NCBI RefSeq assembly: GCF_910592395.1
Contig: NC_088323.1
Span: forward strand, 374,001 to 438,000
DNA: 64,000 nt
Direction of reading: 5' to 3'
From: Lineus longissimus
Taxonomy: Eukaryota > Nemertea > Pilidiophora > Heteronemertea > Lineidae
Within the stretch, counting starts at the first letter, position 1. Each line of letters begins with the position of its first letter. Of this stretch, positions 1-13,600 are shown in pieces. Both the position numbers and the translations under genes were made by a program. The notes beneath the pieces were generated by a model that did no database searches, had not been told where the DNA came from, and saw only the letters and a program-made list of their open reading frames with translations.

Positions 1-544
1 GTATAAACATGTGGAATAACAAGTACGGTTATGTTTCGTCGACATTATACTAATTTAAGACATTAAGAACACGATCTTATATACACAGCAACTAAGAAGT
101 TCAATTTCACACCCACATAATGTTATCGAATTTAAAATCTTCTTAGAAAATCAGACGACCTTTTGCTAAAATTTAAAGTATAATATGTAGGTGTTTTGGA
201 TACAGAGAATGTGACCTTAAGACACCCACCCAGGTCAAATATCCATTTGAGATTCTAATGAGATTCCCATACACTTTGAACAATTATGGCTTTCAAAACA
301 CTGAGTGAAAGTTTAGAGGGAAAACCCTGGCAGATGTGAATCCATCATAGGCGCCAAGAAGCACATCCTCTCTGCTGTGAACACGAACGAGGTTGCCAAG
401 CACGACCGTGTTCTTTCCTTTGTAATTACCCGCCAAGTGGCTGTTGAGTTTTTGTTTGTTTTCTTCAAGGAGACGTCGTGATGGGATTTACTTTATCTCG
501 AGATGAAATAACCCGCCTTCGTATGCCAAGTGCGTGTTTCTGGT
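1..544. other. Gene-free left edge; one short codon-biased frame
   Basis: No recognisable gene or repeat boundary. A plus-strand frame is open from 317 to 481 (54 codons, ending in TGA). From about 350 to 430 it favours C or G at third positions (AAG AAG CAC ATC CTC, then GTG AAC ACG AAC GAG), which stands out from the surrounding A+T-rich DNA. It has no ATG and no family I recognise. It could be a fragment of an exon or of a mobile-element ORF. A frame this short is expected by chance. Confidence 0.3.
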
Positions 545-600
545 GTGCTTACTCTTTTTGAATTTAACCCATTCCATCACATGGGACTGTGTACAGATAA
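545..600. repeat. Degenerate ~50-bp repeat unit, left outlier
   Basis: This stretch reads roughly as T-rich, then TTTAACCCATTCC, then CACATGG, then CTGTGTA. The same order of words recurs with mismatches in the repeats at about 1190-1445. It therefore looks like one unit of that minisatellite, now separated from the rest by the dispersed element at 614-1189. The relation is by eye, on a short and diverged match. Confidence 0.4.
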
Positions 601-613
601 TTGGTTTAAAGGT

Positions 614-1189
614 GACCCTACGGCCAAGTTAGAAAGCACTAACGCCCGTCCGCCATGTTTCAAACGCCCTCAGATACGATAAACAATCAGCAGGCCGCAG
701 TGGCGCTACCGTATTCACCAACAGAGTACTGGGGCCAATGCGACCACTGTTTGAAATCAAATGCCACCTCATCAGACAGTTCCTCATTACACGCATGGTT
801 TTAAAACTAGCAAAGCGGGAAATTGTTTTGCATCTTTAAAACTCGAAAAATAGCTACGTGCTCCTATAATTATCACAGGGTGCCATGTTTATCTCCTGAT
901 TATGTATCTTATGAATTCACTTTGCCAAAATTGTGAAAGGACACATTGAAAAGGCCACTCTGAAACTGAAAATGGTACTGATGGCACAAAAGACGCCATT
1001 CTGTCAAGCCTGTACGCCAAATGAAAACTGAAAAATATGTTCATATGCAAGAAAGTCTCCATGGCATAGTGGTAAGACGGCAAGGATGAAGTGGCGAGGG
1101 TCCCGAGTTCGAACCCGTTCGCAGAATATTTTTCATTTTTTCTTTAGACGAGAACGTCTCTGTGACTTGTCTCGTCAATGAACCTTTTG
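614..1189 (+). mobile_element. Dispersed repeat with tRNA-like pol III block, copy 1
   Basis: This segment matches the reverse complement of 49621-50154 over nearly its whole length. Shared runs include GCAGGCCGCAGTGGCG, CAGACAGTTCCTCA, TTGCATCTTTAAAACTCGAA and TATCTTATGAATTCACTTTG. Near its right end is a tRNA-like block: an A-box-like TGGCATAGTGG at 1062-1072 and a B-box-like AGTTCGAACCC at 1106-1116, followed by T-runs. A-to-B spacing fits a tRNA promoter. The acceptor and T stems do not pair, so this is not a functional tRNA. Most shared sequence lies upstream of the tRNA-like block, which is unusual for a SINE with a 5-prime tRNA head. It may be a composite SINE, a nonautonomous DNA element, or part of a larger transposon. 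Mobility is inferred from the dispersed copy; no target-site duplication was identified. Confidence 0.6.
1058..1130 (+). other. tRNA-like (A box/B box) block in copy 1
   Basis: It holds an A-box-like word at 1062-1072 and a B-box-like word at 1106-1116, with a T-rich stretch from about 1127 that could end pol III transcription. T-stem pairing fails at most positions and no acceptor stem forms, so I annotate it as tRNA-derived rather than as a tRNA gene. Confidence 0.5.
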
Positions 1190-1445
1190 TTCACATTAAG
1201 AGAGATTGTATAGAGAACCTAACATGGCTTGTGTAGAGGTCTTTGTTTTGAGCTTAATCCATTTCTATTCACATGAATTGAATGGAGAACTTCATTTGAA
1301 GCGCAACACACTTCCAATAACATGGATTGCGTAGACAGAGCACGTTGTTTCTGGGTTAACGAATTTCTGTAAACTGAGATTGTGTAGAAGGGTTTGTTTC
1401 AAGCTTGACCCATTTCCATTAACCCAGAACTGTGTAGAAAGTAGG
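1190..1445. repeat. Degenerate minisatellite, ~50-bp related units
   Basis: Units recur around GTGTAGA or GCGTAGA at about 1231, 1329 and 1382, and again near 1432. Each is followed by a GTTTGTTT-like, then AGCTTGACCCATTTC-like, then CATTAACCC or CACATG word. The units are strongly diverged, so the array is old. A related unit lies on the other side of the 614-1189 element. Confidence 0.45.
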
Positions 1446-4400
1446 AAATGTACGATATCACCCACTGTATTAGTTTTTTCATCTGTTACGGCTTATGATT
1501 GGATCTATTGCTTTGACAGATACGGCTATCACACGACGTCAAAGTAATAACACCTTCTACGTGTACGCAGGAACCTTTTTGTTATTGATTCTGTATTCAG
1601 TATTATCATAGGAGATGCCGTTATGAGAGTATACGTTTGGATTCGAATATAAGGTTGCATGGCACCGAGAATACTTCTAGACCCCTGTGATATTGTTAAG
1701 AGCCTACATGGAGCCAAATGAAAACATCAGACGAACCATTCGAAAATTTGATCAACATTACTTTCAAATGTAACATCCCATCAAATTATCTTCTGGGTTT
1801 GTGAAATTACCAAAGATACTCGCATATACTCGAGAAATCCTTTAATCTTCATTTTACTCACGCTGCAGTAGATGCACCATAATTGAATGCCACTTACATT
1901 AGGAGATACGCTGTAATCATCGCATGAAGCATCGGCGACAATTTCAGAGTCTCTAAGTATAATTACAATGCAGCAGCATCAGCCTTTGAAAAGAAAAAGG
2001 GAATTGCAGATGCCTTGAGTAAGATTAATGGAAATGGGAAGTTTCAAGGAGTGAGAGCTACCAATCGTGGATAGCTACCAATCATGGAATGCTAAGGAAG
2101 CTGTATGCGATGACGCAATCCATTTTTGCCACTGCGTAGCGGGCCCGGATGGTTTGATTGGAAAATTCCAATAAAATCAACTTTGGACCACATCGGATTC
2201 GATATAGGCCACACCCCTGGAAATAGATGCATGTAAATATTTCGTAGATGCGAGCAATCACACATTACAGAATGTAGAAACTATTTCATCAAAAACTATT
2301 AATAAAATTAGCAATTTTCTGAAACAAAACGTTGTCCCATCTAGCAATTAGACAAACAACAGACCCATTACTATGCTACACAGCCCACACACTTATTTGC
2401 TTGTTTTCGTTATAAAAAAACAATGCTATCGACAAAAACAAACATTTTATCCAACAAACCTAATGGCATTGTCTCCCGCCTATCGATTGAGCGGAATACA
2501 AATCACTTTGAAGCAAATGTGCAATCAAATAATACAGAAAACATCACTGATTTAGTAATGACACATTTGTAGCAATTACTGCAATGAATAGCGCAGCATG
2601 ATCGATTCCATGGACCATATACCTGCGGCCAACTACTGCTGGAGAGATTGGATACAAATCACTCCATTCTCCAGATCGGAACAGCTCTTTTTTACAAATA
2701 ATAAGTCGAAATTAGAATCTATTGATCTGCTTTTGGCCTCCGCTGATCGATGGCATATCAAAAAGCCAGATTATAAAAATGTCATTAATGATGGCTGGAT
2801 GTCAATCAAATGCGCATATCACAAATGGTCTTCGTTGCTTGGCAGTGGGATCACAATGCGGGGTTTAACTGCGCATCAACTAACTGCCTGTAGTCTAGAC
2901 AAAGCGTGGCGTAATTGAGTTGCCGCTGACTGGAAATCTTTGCTCAGAGGGATATTGTATTGCAATTAGTTGTAGGATGCAGCAAACTATACTCATAAAG
3001 ACTTAAGTCCATGAGCCATAACGACTGGGAAGAATACTAGCTGAGGTGATCATCTTTCCTCTTTTAGAATCGTACTTTCAAAGCGGCTAAAATATCATCA
3101 TTATACTTTTCCAGAAATTTGGCCTGGTATACATATGATAAAGGCTCGCATCTCGAGCGAGTTCACAGATGATCGTGATTCTGAGACCAACTTCTAGTGT
3201 GACCCCTTTTGCTAAACTCCCTATTTCTACTCAGTATCATGCCCCAATGCAGGAGATCACACGACAGCAGGGTGCCACACACACACGGCATCACATGTCC
3301 CAGTGGGATTAAACTGAGTATTCCGCGGCTAAATCCCATCACTCAACCCGACCACGCTGATGCATTGCCCTGACATTCTTTTTGAATCGCCAAAGAGCAA
3401 ATCCGCCAGCGCAAGTTGATATATCACCAAGCATTTCATCTTTACTTTAGTCAATTCGACTTCAGAGTTCACGCCTTGCATTCTAAATTACACAAGTAAT
3501 GCTGCAGCTTAAGTTTTCCACCTCCGCAGCGAGAGAGGTATTATGTGATTACCCGGATGTAGGCTGAGACAAGCAGGTGTGAGGCAAACAAAGAGGAATT
3601 TGATTTCCTATGCAAATCTCATTAGAGTTCTCAATGAAGATTTCAAATCTTGAGCAATGAGGTTGTTCGGCTGTCACTTCTTGTAAGGGTTGACAATCGT
3701 TGATCAATTGATCACCTTCTCGAGGTTTTTCTGGCAGTTTCTTTTGATTTGTGTGGTTATCTGCGTTGAGATTGAGTCGAGATGCTTTTTTCAGCCCAAA
3801 AAAGAGAAATCTTTTCTGCAAGAATATTTAAGTTGTGAATAAAGTTGAGACATTTAAATGAACAATGGATGCATCATTGTCATGATTTTTCGATGCTTGA
3901 TGTAAGGAATCCCCGAAAAATGTTTTTTTATGGACTAACAATATTTCAAAATGAGGTAAAATACATTTACGAAATCATTGCATTTGTCGCCCTTTTCGAA
4001 GAGATAACCAACAGTTCGTGGCTGAAGCAAACATTGCGTCGAGATATATGATTCCTTGTTCAAGTATACTGCTATTCCCCGAGTCACCCATGGTATTCCG
4101 TTTCATTGAAATATTTACCATTCATATTCGCATTGCGGTTGTACCATCCTCAGAGGGTAGATTCAAGGTAACACTAGTGTTACACGTAATAGAGGTACGA
4201 TACACTATTGTAAATGTACTGAAAAATGCCACGGGCTATAAGACACACGGTGGATGGATCTAAACAATCATGTAAAGTGCCTTTTCTCATGGTTGTTAGA
4301 ACAGAAGAAAATCTTTTGTTCTCATCAGGTTTGATTTTAAGCCATTTCAACCAAAATCATCTTTAAGTTATCCACCGATCAAATGGAACTAACAAACCTT

Positions 4401-4902
4401 AAACGTCACAAACACATTTTTTTCAACTTTGTTTCATCTAGGGAAGTTTTTTATACTAGGATATATAAGTTTGTAAAAAAATTCGTTCTACGTTGTGACA
4501 ATGCTTGGGGCAATGCTTCAGCTGGCATGAAAGAGCCATATTATGACAAGATAAGTCACCATTTCAGTTTAACCGAAGAAAAATTAATGGCCATGGAATA
4601 GGTATGTAAACATTACAATACAAGAGAACACAAGAATATCGCCTGTGAAAACAGATTTTTATCTGGAGTAAGCAACTCCTTGCGATACCAGGCCTTTATC
4701 ATAACCATGAGTTCTGTTCGCCTCAGGGCAGGCAACCAACTCACGAGTAGGGCGTCGTGCAGCCAAATGTTTATGATTCTAGTCTTTCTTGCCTCAAAGG
4801 TCTGCTAGTGAAATATCATTGAATCTTCTTCATCGTATGTATAAATTAGAGACGAACTTTGGAGACTACATGGATTATCAAAAGTACAAAAGCGTTTAAG
4901 AT
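1446..4902. other. Unassigned, no gene recognised
   Basis: Only short frames are present, the longest being 106 codons at 2598-2918 on the plus strand, without a motif I recognise. A 17-bp direct repeat (AGCTACCAATCRTGG plus two bases) is doubled at 2056-2087. I see nothing else. Confidence 0.4.
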
Positions 4903-4932
4903 TAAATGTGCTTAAATGTGCTTCAATGTGCT
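4903..4932. repeat. 10-bp microtandem, three units
   Basis: TAAATGTGCT occurs at 4903-4912 and 4913-4922, followed by TCAATGTGCT at 4923-4932. It is a short slippage-type repeat. Confidence 0.85.
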
Positions 4933-7626
4933 TGTAATCCTAGTGTAATCCAAGAAATATTTAAATCTACCACTTATCATGAAATGCGCGACTTGACATA
5001 TCAAAAGTGCTTCAGCAGTGTGGTATCCCTTTACCTTTGATAGAAGAGAATGACTCAACTGTAACGATAATCAAGCTCTTTGATTCCTTTAAAATATCGG
5101 TTAGGTTAAGCTTTATATCAATGCACACAAGCTATGTATTAATGTACACATCATGAAAGAAGTTACATCTACTTCGTAGGGGGGTTTAATTCCAGGGAAG
5201 GACTCATCACAGATTGTGAGAGCTGATAGACTGTTACAGTGACAGTGTATAATGCGACGTGAATACGCATCCCCGTGTAGACAAACCCTTGACTCTACAC
5301 ACTAAGGAAGCGTGTGTATATGGCTTGAGATTGAGGAAGATACGTCCTAGCTTATACACTCTGCCTCTGGGTGTACATATGTGCACAATAAGAGGCCACC
5401 TTGAGATGGATTGGCACATTGTGGTTTTCGGCTGATCGACCCTGTCATTGCGAATTGAGTCAAAGTGTCATTCGGCTGTCGAGATCAATCGATGCATATG
5501 ATCTTGGGGACCATCGATCGTGTAATAAGACTGTCAAGAGTAAACTAGGTTTGTCTTTGATGCGAGCCACTCGATACAGGATGAGGAGTCAATCCATAGG
5601 AAGACCACATCACATTGCCGGTGATGCTGTTTTTGGCGTTGAGGTGAAGTAAATACTTGAATGTAACTTGAGCGACTAGCAGTCGTGTCAGCAAGGCCCG
5701 GTTGTTCAAAGCTCCACGATCTGCCAAGAGCGGTTTCGCGGCCGCCAAACCACTGTTATATATCTTAGCATTTCGCCAGCTTTTGCACTAGTAAGCATTG
5801 CTGCCGATGGAGCTGTGCCAAGTTTTAGCTGAACCCAAGTGTTCGCTACGGTCACTAAAACTAAAAAACAGCGGTCGCTTAACAAACCTTAAGAAGGGAA
5901 GGCTGCTTACATGACTGAAAATCTCTGCTTAAATCACGACATCTTTTATTATAAGAGGGAAGCCAGATTCAAAACCAGTAGTTAAATGTCAACGCATTCT
6001 TCTCTCTGTTGCCTCCAGATACAATCCATACAGCCTTGGGGCTCAATCAATCCCATTATGAGATACTCGACCTAAATAGTCAGATTGCTCTAACCATGGC
6101 GTGTGATGGTGCATTTGTCTACACAAGGGTTACTGATCATCAAAGGCGTTCACCCTTTTGTTCATGGCACGCGGAAAATTGAGGCATTTCCTTCTTTGTA
6201 TGTTGCTTAAGAGATGGATTGTAGCATGAATTGGTTTATGATACGTTTGTACCTCTGAATAGTTCGTCATACGATGGCATTGTATTGAGACTGGCACGTT
6301 TAGCCTAAGGTCGTATAACTGATACAGGTTGATAAGGTCGAGGTATTCAGCAGCGAACAATCAGCTACGGAGATTCGTGGATGTCGATCACACTTCTTGA
6401 TGACGCGCCTTTTTAAAACCAGACACATCCAATGGAAAAAAGTCACAGAATCAAACACTTATGTAGAGCCGAAGCCCGATGAAGGTGCTACCCACCGAAG
6501 TGATTTCGAAACAACCAAGTTTTAAGACGACTCTCGAAAACGACAATGCTTAGGCAATAAAGGGAGAGTTTCAAAGGCGTGGGGAGATCATTTCACATCA
6601 TAGAAGCACATCATGCAATACCAAGACCTATTCAAAGGTCCTATGTGCTGTTAATTGTCATTTGTATGTTTTCCAACCTTGGTGAAGGATAGTTTTAGAT
6701 GTGCACTAAACCTACACATTCTTCAGCTTACTCTTCTTCGCAACGTTGTAGTTCGATCCTCGGGATAAGAGGCTGGCATCACTCAACACAATCAATCTAA
6801 TTTCATATTCTTATTGACATAGCTGACGATACGTTCCTAAATCTGCTCAAAGGGAAAGACACATCTAAAAAACTGCACTCAACCTTCCCAACCAAAATAC
6901 CCTAGGGTGACATCATAGGTACCACCACTCAGTGCAAGGACGCCATATTACTGAATGTCAATCGAAAAGAAACTGTAAAGAGATTCTCAATCAACTCTTA
7001 TCATCATTTCGAATTGCACTTAGGTCTAACGAGGTTTTTGTACAAGTAGGAGGCAACGAGGAATCAGGTGGTTTTCGTCTCGATGGATGTTGTTTTGAGA
7101 AATGGATTGGGGCATTGAAGGTATAGTCTGAACCCGTCTTTATGATAGATTCACATTGTAAGTATGTAATGAGTTGAAGTCACAAGAATGATGTGATAAG
7201 CTCTGGCATCCATAGCTGAAACCAGAGCTGAAGGTAGAGCTTGTATCAGATCTGACTGCGGACTATACATACTAGAAGTCTGATAAACAGAATGTGTACC
7301 CCAAGCACAAAGTCAGTCCCGAGTAGTTGGCCGCTCCTTGGATTTTGATTGGGTTCGTAACGGGAAAGGATACACTCGAATGAGCAAGACAGAACTCACA
7401 CCATCCTGCATGCTTTACAAAATAAGTAGATGTCACATGATCGCCAGTGGGCCAATCAATCATCACCAGTGCGATTTCGAAATGGTTTGATACCAAAACC
7501 CACATGACTGATAGTAAGTCTGCAGGCATTACGCTACAACATTTCCGTCATGTTGTAACGCCGATCATGTGTCTTTTTGGTACAAAGCCACCAAAATTGA
7601 TTCTGTCAGCAAGATTGATCGGCTCT
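4933..7626. other. Unassigned; one possible exon end near 7119
   Basis: There is no recognised gene. A plus-strand frame at 6932-7126 runs into AAG|GTATAG, a good 5-prime splice-site match, at about 7119-7120. The upstream CACTCAG acceptor lacks a clear pyrimidine tract. The translated frame is acidic and mixed in composition with no family match, so I do not call it an exon. Confidence 0.3.
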
Positions 7627-7658
7627 AGAAATCACTCAGGCATACACGAGTGATTTCT
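7627..7658. repeat. Perfect 11-bp inverted repeat (hairpin)
   Basis: AGAAATCACTC at 7627-7637 is followed by a 10-nt spacer and its exact complement GAGTGATTTCT at 7648-7658. There is no T-run after it and no adjacent gene, so a terminator role is not indicated. Chance cannot be excluded in 64 kb. Confidence 0.8.
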
Positions 7659-10600
7659 CTAAGTGCATTTTATCACGACTCTCGCACTATTACCACTCGT
7701 GGTGAAGTGGAACCCCGCCTTGAGAAGGCTCAGACGTCCACTGTACGACGTTTAGCGATCAACGTCAAGTGTATGACATTTAGCAGCGTGCGCCAAGTAC
7801 CTTCTTGACATGGCTGAGGACACCGCTAGACTTTGATCAGTGAGACGAATCAAATGACCTACTCCGGATTACTTTATATATGGATTAGTAGTACTCGTGA
7901 TATTTCTTTGACGATGAGTTATGTCGACACCTTAAATCGTTCTTGTCAGAAGAAGGAATTCAAAGAGTTGTTCATATTCTGTTTGTGACTTTGTCCTCAA
8001 AAGACCATGAGACAAATGAATAATACGATTCAACAGCGAATCTCTTCCGTGCAACACAGCAATGATAAAGACGATTTGTTTCGTATCACCATTTACAGTA
8101 TAATAAATGTGCTTAGATCGGCCACTTGCTGAAGGAACAGGAAGAAGTTCGGTACATCTCAGAGCCTACGAAAATGTGCTTTGTAAGATATAGCCGAAAG
8201 ACAAAAATAAAGTAAGAATGTGTAGGCGGAGTCGCCATAAAACACTTTTCTTAACGAAGTTATCAAAAGCGTAATCTGATTTGCACGCAGTCTCAATAAC
8301 GGAGACAGTTTGCGAAGATGAATTTCATAACAGTGATGAAACATTGACCAGAGGCGCTCTGGAACTTAAGTGAAGTTTATGGCGTCTATGTGAAGGAAAG
8401 AAGAACGTGGGGCGCAATGCTGCGATGGCAAGTGTATATAAAACAGGATATTTCATGTTAGGTTTTGTGCGTCACAATCAAGAACAAACCCTACTTCCTT
8501 TGGTGATATACCTGTCAAGAAATAGCGAAAAACAATGTCACTTTGTTATTGTCTTTCTCTGCTTCACAACACATTTCGTTTGCTGCGCCTTAAGCAACGA
8601 TTTAATAACTTTGAGTGACTTGGTTAAGACATTGACTATTGACTTTCGTAGCTAACACAACATAGCGTAAATACGTCTCCCTAGCGTTGTTTTCATTTAT
8701 AATTTGTTTCATTCTAAAACAATAGCCACGCAAATAGCAGGCGTTGTGCAAACACTCATGAAAAGACGTTACGAACATGTTCCTGAAGCGATGCTTAGCT
8801 CGGAAATGCCATGTAGTTTCTTGTTACAGTTGATCGTCGTTACTTTCACAGCGTAAGTACTGAATGCCACCACTAGTTAGTGGCTTTTACCGACTTCTTA
8901 ACAGTTTCTTTCTCTAACTATTTCCTGATTTATCCAACAAAGTCCGACTTTTCCGTGAAAGGTCTACAAAACCTACGATTTATAATGGTTTAGGCGAGAA
9001 CGCCTACAGCGATGATTACAAACTCGTATGTTACCTGTCACATTGTGGGTGTATTGGAGAGCTTGATGACAGCTCGATAAGCTTACTAAGATAACTGGTT
9101 GCACATATCGCTGTAGCCAAAGGATGATGGCTTGGTGACTTCAAAACAATGTGGCAGTTAGATGTCTCTTCAGGAATACTCTTTCTGGTCGTAATGACAG
9201 GATCTAAACCTAATCCAGCATACAAGCGAAGGTCAAAGCGGCGATTATTGGGTTGTACGTCTCCGAAACACAAAGGAACTAGGTGACCTGTTTGCCTCGC
9301 TGTCACACATCTATTGACAACAACCTGCAGATACGGGCCAACTGCGAAGACAACTCATATAATTCATTTCTAATCCGACAGTTTATGACGCAGGTTATAA
9401 TCTCCCTCTATAAAGCTTTCACTAATGCGCAGCTCTGATGCGACCACTAGCCGTTTTTTGCACGTTGTATCACTGCAGACCATTTATGGATGTTTTGCCC
9501 ATAAAACAGTCTTAATCCGCTATATTGATCAGATTCATGAACCTTTTACTGCTACAGGCAAATGTCGGTCAACTTCTGTCCATTTTCTAACTCTAGAAAG
9601 GCGATTAACTGTTTATTTGTTTAACACTAGGATTGAGATACACAGGAAAAAGTAAGCGAGAAAAATCTGTGACTAATGATGTCATTAGGTAACGAGTATA
9701 CTCATCCCGTAGTGCCTTAGGTTGATAGACCAAACACCAGTCTCGCGACGGTTGAATCCAGCGCCTTTCCTAACAGGCCTCGGACTCGTAACAATCTCTG
9801 GTGCATTGCTAAAGCTAGTCCGGACCATGATTGGCTTGATCATGAAGGGACACAGTGTGACTGCTGTCTTGGGTTGTCTGCTGCATCACCCACTTGCCAT
9901 CCCAGTAACCATCTCCGTAATGCCACACCAATCATAGTCAATATACCATTACTCTTCTTGAAGAGTTTTGAGAAAAATCCTCCAATACATCACTGTCTCA
10001 CAGCGGTCACTTTCCCGCTCACGGCTTCTTAGTGGGATGTGATGAATGGACGATAAATACCAGTTTTGCTAAGAATCGGCAAATAATGGCTATGATTTAT
10101 AGATCAATTTTCCCAAAGCTACAATTTCCTTGTTGGAAGAAAAAGTGCACTTCGAATAGTTAGTGGAAAATTCTCTCGTCGGTCGATCGACTGTGCAAGC
10201 AGGAAAGCATAATATCATTAGGAAGTATTAGAGGAATGTGAACCTTCTCAGTATGCGACATTTAAATGTCATCAGGCCTACGATGTAACAGAGGCTCTTC
10301 ATCTGAAGCTGGTATGTGCTCAGTCAGTACCTTGTAGTAAAAAGATAGCAGTCCTTTCAGTAAATAAGGCTTACCTGTAAAGTAGAAAGAACGAAAACTA
10401 TACGAACGTTTTGGTAGGAAATAATGGGTTATGCATTTCGATTGCTTTTGAAATGGAGAAGACAAAACGCATGTACTAGAACTGCAAGAGAAAACAGTAT
10501 CAGTAAGACAAGGGCGGTCAGATATCCCTCGTTCAACAATATCAGTAAGTTAGTTATGACCATGCCAAGCTGCTTCAGGAGAGAAATTACATATTTAAAG

Positions 10601-13600
10601 AACTGACTGAGTGTTGTTGCGATTTTGATCATGATTCACGAACACAATTATTTCGAACAATACGATATTACTTAAGAAGAAATCAGCAATCATGAAAAAT
10701 ACGTCCCAGGTGCAGAATAGATCAGCCAATTCTCCAAGTGAAAATATTCCAATTTGTATCTTCTCATTTAATGAACACATTCCTAAATTGAATATAGTTT
10801 AAAATTGTTGCAATAACAGATGCCATCGCGGTCGTAATTGACTTACGTGGCCTTAGGCAAGATGGTGGAATTTCAATTTCTCTTTCAAATGACAGGTCCA
10901 AAGGTCATTTTGCGCCAGAGTCATCCTTACCTGGGGAAAGATATTAGCGTCATTTGTTAGCGTGATACAGATTCCTGACACTTCAAATTCATTTCAATCA
11001 TGTCTGCATTATTTTTCAACTTCGAAACTGCCCCAACAGATGCCAAAGGCAAAAGCGCACACCAGGAATTTCAATCCCGTTAAATGAACTTGATGCATTT
11101 GAAGGTCATTTAATTAATGAGACGTATCCCAATCACGGTAGATTGATATGCAGGCACATGCTGGGCACACTGGTTTCATCAAAAGAAAAACAAATGTGTT
11201 ACATCTTCTGCAGCGAAACATACTCCGACACGTACATGCACTGAAAGCTAAATGTTGTTGTTGACTGTTTTGAACTTAAGTGCCCTTAGGGTTTTATCAG
11301 AATTAGATTTCACTTCGCCGAACCTGTTCGATTCTAGGGCCTAGGGCGTATTGTGAGTAGAATCCAGGTTCTAGAAATGAATACTGTGATGTTGAAGGTC
11401 ATTTGAAATGAGATATTCGATTCACAACGGCAGAATAAACAAATAGCAGTCGAGAGGGAAGTAGCATATGACCCTGAAGCTATTTATGGGAAATGGAGTA
11501 ACATTTCAAGCGCTGATAATTCTCTATTGTTTTGATGCGTGTGCAGATTCTTGTAAAGATCGACAAACATCATTTGCATGCATACAGTCAGCTGATTTGT
11601 CCCCTCGTCTTCTCAAGAATGCAGGATGGGCCCATTGGTGATAACACGTGCGTACAAAGTGCTGACGTAGTATTTTTGCAGTACTTTCAAAGGGAGTTAA
11701 TCAACGCATAAATCATCACATAATGACAAATACGTACTCCAACAAGTCGTATTGAGAACGGACCCACTACAACCACCTTCTTCTCACCCGTCCACTAAGA
11801 AGAACTAACTTGGTGAATCATTTTTCATGTGATTCAGGAGATGGTCAGCTCCCTGAGACACCATGCTCATGTCCAGCTGGCTTTCAAGGAAGGCTTGACA
11901 CAAAGCACCACCAGCGAACCAAGAGCTGTAACGCTGTGCACCCTTGACTGATTAAAAGAGGCAGAGGCTGATCCCAATAACCAATTTTCCTCTTTCCACG
12001 TGGTCGGCTCAGCTTAAGGAATCTCATCATTGCACTATCCTCTCAAGCAGTCAATCCTCTTAAGGACCGATCAGCTAAGCCTTCTTATCTTTATTGTACC
12101 ACACAGCACTGTCCTAGCAGTTTACCAGATTAAGGCGAAGAAGCGAAGACATCAAGTTTACTCTGCCAGTGATCGGAGGAATGAAAGTGACCGTTTGGAT
12201 ACATTACCCAACAAGTTCAAGGTGTCATGCACTCTTCAATAACACACAATATCTTGTTACAACTGTTACACTCTACACAAAATCATCTGTGAGTTTTGTT
12301 TAAAAAAAAACATGTAAACGGCTTCCAGTAACTCTGCTGCCTACATCAATGTGTGTGTAATTCAACACCCTAAATCTAAGAGGCACTCGGCCTGGATAAA
12401 TTGATCATTTGTAACTCCAAGAATAGGTGATCGAACATTCTCGACTCAGACGATAAGGTCCACTATCAAACGATTCTGCACTCGCTCGATATTGACTTGA
12501 GACCGTAGACCAGAAATAACAAAAGAAAACCCACAAACGTGTTTCAATTTCATATCATTATTCAGGAAAATATGCAGCGCAAGTCAAAAGGTAAAACTGC
12601 ATTGTATGTATTTTCAAAGAGACAGAATGTAAACCAATTACAAAGGGATTGAAGCTGAATCGCCAGCTTTCATATTCACGTTCAATCATCCACCAGCAAA
12701 GCACACGCATATTGATGGCTCCTAATAGCAGTGAAAGCCTACCGTTATTCAAAATGCCGTTTTTTATGTTCGAAGGATTCAATTAGGAGACAAGGTACAC
12801 TGTACATAGAGGCAGGGGTTGAACATCACTGCTCACATTCGTGGATATTGATTTTTTTGGTATAATCAATCACACTATAGCAGACTAACTCCATCATCAT
12901 CTAAAGCTTAACTGATTGAGATCTGCTTACATACAAAATCAATCAAAAAACCTTTGAGTCACCTCGAGCTGCTGCTTCTAAAATAACATCACATCAAAAA
13001 AGAAGTCCTTTACTGACACACCCATCGCAAGATACTGTTACGACAACAAAATAATGAAGAAAAAAGTTCAATCAATTTAAACAGACGCAGGTTAAAGCAA
13101 CAGAAACTACGTAGGAAGTTTACAACAACCAGAATGTTCCCTCTGGCAATCGTACTAAGAAAGTCTTCCTCAAATCTTTCTCTTTTTCCTAAACAGATTC
13201 AAGTTATAACATCAACCCCAAAGGTCACCGTCTAATGTGTGAAAAATATCAATATCAAGTTCAAGTGACACTGATTTTCCCGTGAGACCTTAATACTGGA
13301 GGCGGCTAGACAAGCCTCGCGTTAGACAGAGCAGGAAATAGACATATCAACCACAGGGATGGAAGAAGGAACACTTGGAAGGCAAGAGTTATATAGCTGG
13401 TGTTTTGGGCGGTTAACACCCTTTCCTCCCTGGGTACTTTGAGTGTCAGAGTGGTATGTTTAACACTGCATACATAAGGGAATGTGAAGTAGCTAGGTGG
13501 CATCAAGGGTAGACTGTCAAGCATTTGTTGTATTCTTAACCAAGGTAATACTCTGGCTACTGTTTTTCCTATTCATGAATCTCACATCGGTAGCACTTCC

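Noticed and set aside
1058-1130. A true tRNA gene
   Set aside because: Promoter boxes are present but acceptor and T stems do not pair in either copy.
5545-5748. Minus-strand 67-codon frame with Leu-rich, protein-like text
   Set aside because: It is short, has no signature and no splice signals, and is too weak to annotate.
6740-6770. AGTTCGATCCT resembling a B box
   Set aside because: There is no A box at tRNA spacing and no T-run afterwards.
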